Of a stretch of 64,000 nucleotides of DNA, positions 16,628 through 23,629 are shown one piece after another (position 1 is the stretch's first letter; each line of letters opens with the position of its first letter). Source of the stretch: Hymenobacter mellowenesis (GTDB lineage Bacteria > Bacteroidota > Bacteroidia > Cytophagales > Hymenobacteraceae); assembly GCF_030581005.1 (NCBI RefSeq), contig NZ_JAUQSX010000013.1, forward strand, positions 124,001-188,000. Direction: 5' to 3'. A model generated the notes under the pieces. That model made no database searches. It was not told where the DNA came from and was given only the letters and a program-made list of their open reading frames with translations. Both the position numbers and the translations under genes were made by a program.

Positions 16628-19123
16628 CTACTTAAAGCTGAGCGGCACCACCACCCGCACGCTCACATTGCGCCCTTGGTTGAACACGCCGGTGCGGCCG
16701 TTCGCGGCATTAAAATCGGCGTATTTCAGACGGCTGAGGTGGCTCTGGTAGCCCACGTCGAACAGGTTGTTGGCCGTGACGAAGAGCGAGAACAGCGTGC
16801 GGCCCTGGGCGTCGGCCACGTCGGTGCCCACGCCGGCGTTGAACAGGATGTAACCCGGCGTGGCAGTCTCGGTGTCGAAGGCCGAGAAGTAGCGGTTCTG
16901 GGCGAAGGTGCGCTCCATCTGCAGGCGGGCGTACGGATTGGTGAGGCGCTTGCCCTGGCGGCGGAAGTTGGCCCGCAGCTCCGACTGTAGCCGGTCGGCC
17001 GGGATGAAGGGCAGGTATTGCTGGGCGGCTTCCACGTTCAGCTGCCGGGCGCGCACCATCGAAAACGAGTTTTCGAAGTGCAGCCAGTCGAGCGGGTGGG
17101 GGTGGAAGTCGAGGCTCACCTCGCCGCCGTAGAGGCGGGCCTGGCCCTGCTCGTACTTGTAGGCGCCGGTGTTGTCGCCGCGCAGTGAGTCGGCCCCGCT
17201 GGCCGTGAGCAGGCGGCGCGTGAAAATGTAATTGCTGATGCTGTTTTCAAACGCATCGACGCTCAGGCGCACGTGGTCGGTCACGTAGCTTACGCCAGCG
17301 TCCACCTGCAGGCTGGTTTCAGCGGCCAGATTGGGGTTGCCGATTTCGTAGCGAATGGTACCCTCGTGCTCGCCGTTCGAGCCCAGCTCGGCAATGTTGG
17401 GCGCCCGGAAGCCGCGGGCTAGGTTGGCCTTCACCGTCAGGCGCTCATTGAGGCTGTAGGCCAGCCCCAGGCTGCCGCTGTAGTTGTGAAAGTTGCTCTT
17501 GAAACCGGGAAACTTCGTTTCGGCCGTGGGGTCGGTGCTGGGCCGCTCGTTGGCGTCGAGCAGCAGGCGGTCGGCCGAAATCTGCCGGATATCATAGCGC
17601 AGCCCGCCGCTGATGTCCAGCGCGCCAATGGTTTTCTTGGCCACCCCAAACACGCCGCCCTCGTTCACGCGGTAGGCCGGAATCAGAAATTCCACGCCCA
17701 AGTTGCGGTTTTGCTGGTGCAGGCCGGTGCTGCCCAGAGTCAGGTTCCAGCCGTTTTTCTCGGGCAGGAAGTAGCGCAGCGCGTAGTCCACGGTGCGCAG
17801 TTGGAAGTAGAGCGAGGTTTCCGACGGGTCAAGCACGTTGCCGAACTCGCGCCGCAGGTTCTGCTGGTAGCTCACCTGCAGGGTGAGGCGCCCGCCCTGG
17901 TCGCCCAGAATGAAGTTGTTGTCGGTGCCGATGCGCAGGTGGTTGATTTGCTGCTGGGGCACGGCCAGGCCGTAGCCGCGCAGGTCGGCGTCGGTCACGG
18001 GCACGCTCACCGTCGAATCGCCGCTGGGCACGTCCTTGGTGAAGCGGCCGGTTTCGTCGCGGGCGCCTTCCGTTAGCCCCAGTCGCTGGTTGAACGTGCT
18101 GAAGGTCAAGTGTGAATAGCCCCAGCTTTTGTTCACGCCCACGTAGCCGTTGGCGTCCCATTCGTTGAAGCCGGAGTTGTACACGCGGCCGTCGTAGCGG
18201 TTCTGGTAGGCACCGGCCACCTTGCGGGTGCCGCGCACCAGCCAGTTCAGGCCATTGAGGTTGCCCGCGTTCAGCAGCGAGTAGCCCTGCTGGTGGTTGT
18301 TGGTCTGGTAGCTGCCCGTGGCCGTGCCGATGATGCGGCCCTCGGCCACGGGGTCGGGCGCCACAAAGTTGATGACGCCGGCCATGGCATCAGACCCGTA
18401 CAGCAATGAGCCCGGCCCCTTAATAATCTCGGCCCGGTCCACGCTAAACTCGTCAATCTCAATGCCATGCTCGTCGCCCCACTGCTGGCCTTCCTGCCGG
18501 GCGCCGTTGTTCAGGGTCACCACGCGGTTGTAGCCCAGCCCGCGCACCACGGGCTTGCTGATGGCTGCGCCGGTCGTAATCTGGGCCAGGCCGGGCGTAT
18601 GGGCAATGGCATCCACCAGGTTAGTGGCCGAGGTCTGATTCAGCCGCGTCCGGTCGACCACCGAGGTGGGCACCGGCGAGCGCCGCAGCTGCGTGGCCTG
18701 CGACACGCCCGTCACCACCACCTGCCCGATTTCAGTAGCCGCCGCCGTCAGCTTGATTTCCAGCGGCTGGCCCGTGCCCGTGTCCACGGTCTGCGTCACG
18801 GTGTTGTAGCCCAGCGAACGGACTTGCAGGGTGAAGCGCCCGCGCGGCAGGTTGGCGAAGCTGAACGAGCCGTCGGGCCCGGTGGCCGCGCCCTGTTTCA
18901 AGTCATCAAACAACACGGTGGAACCCGGCAAGGCTTCACCAGTGGCGGCATCCAGTACGCGGCCGGTGAGGGGTGGCGCCACGGCCCGGCCGCGGGTGGC
19001 CGCCGGGGCATTCTGCCCGCTCTGGGCCAAGGCCGGCGTAATGGAACTGCCGAGTAAGCCCAACATAGTGAACGCAGCAGGGCGGATTTTTAGAAAATCA
19101 GATTTCGATAGGAAAGCAAACAT
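16628..19123 (-). CDS. TonB-dependent outer-membrane receptor, probably metal uptake
   Basis: An 831-residue receptor. Signal sequence to about residue 34. A carboxypeptidase-like domain (residues ~52-120: 'LTGRVLDAATGEALPGSTV', 'DGSFSFANLPRG') precedes a TonB box-like 'IGQVVVTG' and the plug ('KPVVRGLGYNRVVTLNNG', 'EIIKGPGSLLYGSDAMAGV'). The remainder is a 22-strand barrel ending in Phe-Lys, as expected for BAM targeting. 'GQQWGDEHGIEIDEF' in the plug is common in Bacteroidota receptors linked to metals. The His-rich secreted protein just upstream supports metal uptake by inference. The ATG at 19123 starts the signal peptide. Confidence 0.88.
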   Translation of the reverse strand: MFAFLSKSDFLKIRPAAFTMLGLLGSSITPALAQSGQNAPAATRGRAVAPPLTGRVLDAATGEALPGSTVLFDDLKQGAATGPDGSFSFANLPRGRFTLQVRSLGYNTVTQTVDTGTGQPLEIKLTAAATEIGQVVVTGVSQATQLRRSPVPTSVVDRTRLNQTSATNLVDAIAHTPGLAQITTGAAISKPVVRGLGYNRVVTLNNGARQEGQQWGDEHGIEIDEFSVDRAEIIKGPGSLLYGSDAMAGVINFVAPDPVAEGRIIGTATGSYQTNNHQQGYSLLNAGNLNGLNWLVRGTRKVAGAYQNRYDGRVYNSGFNEWDANGYVGVNKSWGYSHLTFSTFNQRLGLTEGARDETGRFTKDVPSGDSTVSVPVTDADLRGYGLAVPQQQINHLRIGTDNNFILGDQGGRLTLQVSYQQNLRREFGNVLDPSETSLYFQLRTVDYALRYFLPEKNGWNLTLGSTGLHQQNRNLGVEFLIPAYRVNEGGVFGVAKKTIGALDISGGLRYDIRQISADRLLLDANERPSTDPTAETKFPGFKSNFHNYSGSLGLAYSLNERLTVKANLARGFRAPNIAELGSNGEHEGTIRYEIGNPNLAAETSLQVDAGVSYVTDHVRLSVDAFENSISNYIFTRRLLTASGADSLRGDNTGAYKYEQGQARLYGGEVSLDFHPHPLDWLHFENSFSMVRARQLNVEAAQQYLPFIPADRLQSELRANFRRQGKRLTNPYARLQMERTFAQNRYFSAFDTETATPGYILFNAGVGTDVADAQGRTLFSLFVTANNLFDVGYQSHLSRLKYADFNAANGRTGVFNQGRNVSVRVVVPLSFK

Positions 19124-19235
19124 GAAATGAAGGGAAGGGCCGCGCCAGGGCGGCATAAGCGCATGCGCCGGCCCCCGGACCGCGGCGCAGTCGGGGCAGG
19201 GCGTAGCTTAAAAATCACAGAAGCCGGGGTGCCGC

Positions 19236-19580
19236 TTAGGCGGCGGGTGGCCCGCGCAATTGGGCGGGCTGCCGGGCAATCCAGGGCGCCGTGGCCACGG
19301 TAGGCACAGGCGCGGTGGCAAAGCACGGCCGGGCCAGCGGCAGCGGCGTCAGCACGGGCGCGCCGGGCAGAAAGGGCACGTTGTACAGCTCCTCCACCGG
19401 GCAGTGCTTGTGCTGCTTGCCAATGAGGGCTTTGCCCTTGTGGTGGAAGGCCAGCGCGTGGGCCGGCTCGTCGGTGGTGTGTTCGTGCGGGTGCAAGGCC
19501 AGAATCCACGCCTCGGGCAGCAGCGTCCGCACGAGGCAGAGCAGTAACAGCAGGGCGAGATGAGAACGCAGGGCTTGCAC
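19236..19580 (-). CDS. small His-rich exported protein upstream of TonB receptor
   Basis: A 114-residue protein with a signal sequence (residues 1-22). A metal-ligand-rich segment follows: 'HPHEHTTDEPAHALAFHH' and 'GKQHKHCPVEE', nine His and one Cys within ~35 residues. The Pro/Ala-rich C-terminus looks disordered. The start is GTG, placed 4 nt after a CATCTTTG promoter-like box. It precedes the TonB receptor by 112 nt in the same direction, suggesting a periplasmic or surface metal-binding partner. I cannot name a family. Confidence 0.7.
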   Translation of the reverse strand: MQALRSHLALLLLLCLVRTLLPEAWILALHPHEHTTDEPAHALAFHHKGKALIGKQHKHCPVEELYNVPFLPGAPVLTPLPLARPCFATAPVPTVATAPWIARQPAQLRGPPAA

Positions 19581-19584
19581 GGTG

Positions 19585-19592
19585 CAAAGATG
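19585..19592 (-). promoter_or_regulatory. -7-like box before the His-rich gene
   Basis: CATCTTTG on the minus strand (one mismatch to TAnnTTTG) ends 4 nt before the GTG start. The same 4-nt spacing as at other genes suggests a leaderless transcript reading into the TonB receptor. Confidence 0.4.
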
Positions 19593-19722
19593 GGCGGAAA
19601 CAACAAAAGCTGCCCACAGAAAAAAAAGTTGCCGAAATTGCGGCTTCAGGCAATCCGCAGCCCCAGCCTCTTACGTACGGCCCTCGGTTCCTAGCTTGGA
19701 ACTGCCTGTTTTCCGCCTTTTT

Positions 19723-20229
19723 GTGATAATTACCAGCATTCCGGACCTTGCGCTGCAGTACGACGAAGCCCTGAGCTTGTTGCGCGTGGAATGGGCGGCG
19801 GGCGAGGACATGCGCTCTTTCCGGGTCAGCGCCGAGCAGTTGCTGAAGCTGGTGAATCAGCACGGCATCAGGCACATGCTATTGGAAATGAATACCTTTC
19901 CGGACATCTCGGTGTATGACCAGGTGTGGCTGGGCGTGAGCTGGATGCCCGTGCTGGTGAAGCTGCCGCTGGAGCGCGTGGTGCTGGCCATTCATCGGCG
20001 CCGGGTGCACAACCAGCTGGCCATCGACTCGCTGATTGCCTTGTTTCGGCCGTTCATCAAGTTCGATATCCAGTTTTTTTCCACCGCCACGCCCGGCCTG
20101 CACTGGCTCAGCGACTACTCCAGCCGCATCCCGGAGCTGCTTAGCGAGTGGGACGCCGTACACGGCCGCGGCCTCGCCCACGGCGGCGTGAGCGAGCCCC
20201 GGCCCGCCTACGGGCATCGGCCCGAATAG
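19723..20229 (+). CDS. STAS/SpoIIAA-like domain protein
   Basis: About 168 residues, mixed alpha/beta: 'VIITSIPDLALQYDEALS', 'LLRVEWAAGEDMRSFR', 'RHMLLEMNTFPDISVYDQ', 'VVLAIHRRRVHNQLAIDS'. The pattern resembles stand-alone STAS-like proteins frequent in Hymenobacter; function unknown. There is no in-frame ATG before the conserved part except one far upstream at 19582 inside the divergent promoter region, so a GTG at 19723 is the best start. The C-terminal ~20 residues are Arg/Gly/Pro-rich and probably disordered. Confidence 0.65.
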   Translation: MIITSIPDLALQYDEALSLLRVEWAAGEDMRSFRVSAEQLLKLVNQHGIRHMLLEMNTFPDISVYDQVWLGVSWMPVLVKLPLERVVLAIHRRRVHNQLAIDSLIALFRPFIKFDIQFFSTATPGLHWLSDYSSRIPELLSEWDAVHGRGLAHGGVSEPRPAYGHRPE

Positions 20230-20365
20230 TAGCTGGCGCTGCGGTTGCGCTGTCAATCTGACAGCCGATTACCCCTTGGAACGGGCTTTGAATACCGGGC
20301 CGTACGCGCCAGGGTCCTCCACGCCCGGCCATTCCGTCTGTCTTCAACCGTTTCCAATTTATCCC

Positions 20366-22195
20366 ATGCAAGAAACCGGCTCCATCTCCATCCACACCGA
20401 GAACATCTTCCCCATCATCAAGAAGTTCTTGTATTCCGACCACGAAATTTTCCTGCGGGAACTGGTCAGCAATGCCGTTGATGCCACCCAAAAGCTGAAA
20501 AGCCTGGCCCAGCTGGGCGAGTACCAGGGCGACCTGGGCGAGCTGAAAGTGCGCGTGACCGTGGACAAAGAAGCTCGCAAAATCACGATTTCCGACCACG
20601 GCCTGGGCATGACGGCCGAGGAAATTAAGAAGTACATCAACCAGATTGCCTTTTCCGGTGCCACCGAGTTTGTGGAGCAGTACAAGGAGAAGGATGCCAA
20701 CGCCAAAGACCAGATTATCGGGCAGTTCGGTCTGGGCTTCTACTCGGCCTTCATGGTGGCGAAGGAGGTGGAAATCTGGTCGAAGTCGTACAAAAACGAT
20801 ACCCTGACGGCCCACTGGATTTGCGACGGCAGCACGCAGTTCACGCTCGATGAGCCCACCGGCGAGCACGCCAAAGCCGAGCGCGGCACCGACGTGGTGC
20901 TGCACGTGGCCGAGGATTCGGACGAGTTTCTGGAAGAGGCCCGGCTGCGCACCATTCTCACCAAGTACTGCAAGTTCCTGCCCATTCCGATTGAGTTTGA
21001 GGGCGAGGTTATCAACCAGACGACCCCGATTTGGACCAAGCAGCCCTCGGAGCTGACCGATGAGGACTACAAGAAATTCTACCAGGAGCTCTATCCCATG
21101 AGCATGGACGAGCCCCTGTTCTGGATTCACCTGAACGTGGATTACCCGTTCAATCTGACGGGTATTCTGTACTTCCCGAAGGTGAAGGACGAGCTGCAGT
21201 TCTCGCGCAATAAGATTCAGCTCTACTCGCGCCAGGTGTTCATCACCGACGAGGTGAAGGACGTGGTGCCCGAGTTCCTGATGCTGTTGCACGGCGTCAT
21301 CGACTCGCCCGACATCCCGCTGAACGTGTCGCGCAGCTTCCTGCAGGCCGACGCGGCGGTGCGCAAAATCAACACCTACATCACCAAGAAGGTGGCCGAT
21401 AAGCTGAGCAGCCTGTTCAAGCAGGACCGTGCCGGCTACGAGGAAAAATGGTCCGACATCGGCATGTTCGTAAAGTACGGCATGCTCTCGGACGAGAAGT
21501 TCTATGAGAAAGCCAAGGACTTCGTGCTGCTCAAGAACGTGGATGGCAAGCTGTTCACCATCAACGAGTACACCGAGCACATCCAGGCCAATCAGCAGGA
21601 TAAGAACGGCAACACCGTCATCCTCTACACCAACGACGCCGAGCATCAGCACAGCTTCGTGGCCGCCGCCCAGGAGCGGGGCTACGACGTGCTGAACTTC
21701 GACCACATCCTCGACCCGCACTTCGTGGGTCAGCTGGAGCAGAAGCTGGAAAAAACCAGCTTCAAGCGCGTGGATGCTGACACGGTGAGCAAGCTCATTG
21801 AGAAGGACGATGCCGCCGAAAGCGTGCTGACCGAAGAAGACACCAAGAAGCTGGAGGAAACCTTCACCACGGCCATCGCCAACCCGGCCATGCACGTGAA
21901 AGTGGCCGCCCTGAGCCCGCAGGATGCCCTGGTGGTCATCACCCAAAACGAGTTCATGCGCCGCATGAAGGACATGCAGCGCACCGGCGGCGGCGGAGGC
22001 ATGCAGATGTTCGGCGCCTTCCCCGAGTCGTACGACGTGACCGTGAACGCCAACCACCCGCTGGTGGCTAAAGTGCTGGCTGACGGTGGCGACAAGCTGG
22101 CCAAGCAAGCATTTGACCTCGCGCTGCTGTCGCAAGGCCTGCTGAAAGGCGAGGCGCTGACGGCGTTCGTAAAGCGCAGTACGGAGCTGCTGTAA
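20366..22195 (+). CDS. htpG: molecular chaperone HtpG (Hsp90)
   Basis: A 609-residue cytosolic Hsp90. The N-terminal GHKL ATPase domain shows 'FLRELVSNAVDA' (catalytic Glu and Mg-binding Asn), 'ISDHGLGMT' and 'IGQFGLGFYSAFMV'. The middle domain has 'LYSRQVFITDE' and 'DSPDIPLNVSRSFLQ' with the ATP-contacting Arg. A C-terminal dimerisation region follows, as usual for HtpG (~620 residues). An upstream in-frame ATG at 20276 would add non-homologous residues; the ATG at 20366 begins the conserved 'GSISIHTENIFPII'. Confidence 0.97.
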   Translation: MQETGSISIHTENIFPIIKKFLYSDHEIFLRELVSNAVDATQKLKSLAQLGEYQGDLGELKVRVTVDKEARKITISDHGLGMTAEEIKKYINQIAFSGATEFVEQYKEKDANAKDQIIGQFGLGFYSAFMVAKEVEIWSKSYKNDTLTAHWICDGSTQFTLDEPTGEHAKAERGTDVVLHVAEDSDEFLEEARLRTILTKYCKFLPIPIEFEGEVINQTTPIWTKQPSELTDEDYKKFYQELYPMSMDEPLFWIHLNVDYPFNLTGILYFPKVKDELQFSRNKIQLYSRQVFITDEVKDVVPEFLMLLHGVIDSPDIPLNVSRSFLQADAAVRKINTYITKKVADKLSSLFKQDRAGYEEKWSDIGMFVKYGMLSDEKFYEKAKDFVLLKNVDGKLFTINEYTEHIQANQQDKNGNTVILYTNDAEHQHSFVAAAQERGYDVLNFDHILDPHFVGQLEQKLEKTSFKRVDADTVSKLIEKDDAAESVLTEEDTKKLEETFTTAIANPAMHVKVAALSPQDALVVITQNEFMRRMKDMQRTGGGGGMQMFGAFPESYDVTVNANHPLVAKVLADGGDKLAKQAFDLALLSQGLLKGEALTAFVKRSTELL

Positions 22196-22201
22196 CCGTT
22201 C

Positions 22202-22385
22202 ACCTCACCCCCTGACCCCCTCTCCTGCGGAGAGGGGACACCGGTCTTGCGTTATCTATTGATGACAATCTATTTTAATGAAAAAGCCTGCGTAAAAGCA
22301 GGCTTTTTCTTTTTTGCGTCAACTTACATAAAGTTCATAACCGGTGCCCCCTCTCCGCGGGAGAGGGTGTCAGGGGGTGAGGTTA
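22202..22385. repeat. inverted repeat pair enclosing a terminator (CTCACCCCCTGA type)
   Basis: A left arm (about 22202-22246) and right arm (about 22339-22385) are near-identical inverted copies of a ~45-nt unit containing CCTCACCCCCTGA and CCCTCTCC..GGAGAGGG, itself a small palindrome. Between them sits the bidirectional terminator of the convergent htpG and beta-propeller genes. The right arm encodes the last residues and stop codon of the beta-propeller gene. Confidence 0.8.
22281..22315. terminator. bidirectional rho-independent terminator
   Basis: Stem AAAAAGCCTGC (22281-22291) with GCAGGCTTTTT (22298-22308). T-rich on both strands; it serves htpG and the convergent beta-propeller gene. 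Confidence 0.88.
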
Positions 22386-23437
22386 CCCGCCAGGGCTTTG
22401 GCAGGCACACCTTGCGCCAGCCGCCGCAATTCCTTGCCCGTCAGCACTGCCACACCTTCGGCGCCCACCAGCCACAGCCGCTGCTGCTTATCCGTTTCCA
22501 GCAGCACCGGATTGCCCGCATCAGCAGGCAGGGCCACCAGCACCAGCAGCCGCTTGGGCTCTACCTTGTCGGTGGCGGGGGCGAAGCTGGCGAAACCGGC
22601 GGGCTCGTTGGGCAGCAGGAGCAGGCCCTGCGCGGTGGCGAACAGGCGGCCCAGGCCCGGCACAGCGGCCACGCCCGTCAGCTCATTGCCGGGCCGGCCG
22701 ATGAACTTCACGGTGGGCAGCTCCTCCTCGGCCGCGCCACGCTGGCCGTTGTGCTCGAACACGCAGATGGCGTCGGACATGATGACCCAGAGGTTGCCGG
22801 CGTTATCGGGCAGCAGCTTTTCCACGATGTTGTCGGGGATTTCGTGGTTGGCCACGCCTTCCTCGTTGTAGCGCGTCCACTCCGCGCCCTGCTTGCGGCT
22901 GAGGCCGATGCTGGTGGCAATCCAGACGGCGCTGTCGGCCGTGGCCACGCCGCCGTTGATGGCGGGCGTGTGCAACTCCTGCGTGAAAGCGTTGCCAGCC
23001 CAGCGGAACACGCCCGGGCCGTTGGCGCCCACCCACATGGCGCCCCGTGCATCGCGGAAAACGGCCGTGATGCTGGGCGCAGCGTCGGGACCGGGCAAGG
23101 GCAGCTGGTGCATTTTGAAAGAGGCCGTACTCACGCTTTGCACGCCCGCGCGGGTGCCCAGCCACAGGGCCGTATCGGTGGCGGCGGCGCACTGAATGGG
23201 CTGGCTAAGCTGCTGCTTGCGCACGAACGACCGGCCTTCGAGCCGGAACACGCTGCGCTCCGTGACGAGGTAGGTAGCGCGGCCGGCGTGCAGTAGGGCC
23301 ACCGGCTTTTCGTGGCCGGGCACGGCATATTGCGGGCGCGGTTTTGCCGGCGCGGTCGCAGCAAAACTGAGCAGCGACAGACTTAGCAGGACTGAACAGA
23401 GGCGGGAGAAAGAGACGAAGGATGCAGCAAAAAACAT
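22370..23437 (-). CDS. exported beta-propeller protein (two-component-regulator propeller type)
   Basis: A 355-residue protein with a signal sequence (residues ~1-27, 'LCSVLLSLSLLSFAATAPA'). Then come repeated ~40-residue units with Reg_prop features: 'TALWLGTRAGVQSVS', 'GAMWVGANGPGVFRW', 'SAVWIATSIGLSRKQ', 'GNLWVIMSDAICVFE' and 'QRLWLVGAEGVAVL'. Such propellers are usually sensor domains of hybrid histidine kinases; here the domain is alone, so it may be a periplasmic binding protein. The ATG at 23437 follows a TACCTTTG box by 28 nt. The last residues 'LTP' and the stop come from an intergenic repeat. Confidence 0.75.
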   Translation of the reverse strand: MFFAASFVSFSRLCSVLLSLSLLSFAATAPAKPRPQYAVPGHEKPVALLHAGRATYLVTERSVFRLEGRSFVRKQQLSQPIQCAAATDTALWLGTRAGVQSVSTASFKMHQLPLPGPDAAPSITAVFRDARGAMWVGANGPGVFRWAGNAFTQELHTPAINGGVATADSAVWIATSIGLSRKQGAEWTRYNEEGVANHEIPDNIVEKLLPDNAGNLWVIMSDAICVFEHNGQRGAAEEELPTVKFIGRPGNELTGVAAVPGLGRLFATAQGLLLLPNEPAGFASFAPATDKVEPKRLLVLVALPADAGNPVLLETDKQQRLWLVGAEGVAVLTGKELRRLAQGVPAKALAGNLTP

Positions 23438-23465
23438 GCGAGGACCGGCAAAGCAAAGGTTGCCG

Positions 23466-23473
23466 CAAAGGTA
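23466..23473 (-). promoter_or_regulatory. -7 promoter box for the beta-propeller gene
   Basis: TACCTTTG on the minus strand matches the TAnnTTTG consensus, 28 nt before the ATG at 23437. Confidence 0.5.
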
Positions 23474-23498
23474 AAATCTGCTAGATAAGGTCTTGATT

Positions 23499-23513
23499 AG
23501 ATAATTATTATCA
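23499..23513. promoter_or_regulatory. Fur-box-like palindrome
   Basis: AGATAATTATTATCA matches the classical Fur consensus TGATAATnATTATCA at 14 of 15 positions. It lies about 25 nt upstream of the beta-propeller -7 box, that is, over its -33 region, and also upstream of the divergent alkaline phosphatase. AT-rich background makes chance plausible. Confidence 0.35.
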
Positions 23514-23629
23514 ATTGACAGGCCTGGCTTTTTAATAGTAATGAATGGTTGACGCGGCCGTAACGCCGGCCTCACGGGGGCCAGGGAATTTTGCGGCCGA
23601 AAACCAGTCACCTCATTTTTTAGGGATTT

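Noticed and set aside
9668..19580. CDF exporter and TonB receptor as one operon
   Set aside because: Seven genes, repeats and a terminator lie between them; at most a functional link.
20141..22135. 664-codon open frame antisense to htpG
   Set aside because: It mirrors a highly conserved gene. In GC-rich DNA the opposite strand often stays open because stop codons are rare; the translation is a Val/His/Gln-rich shadow with no domain.
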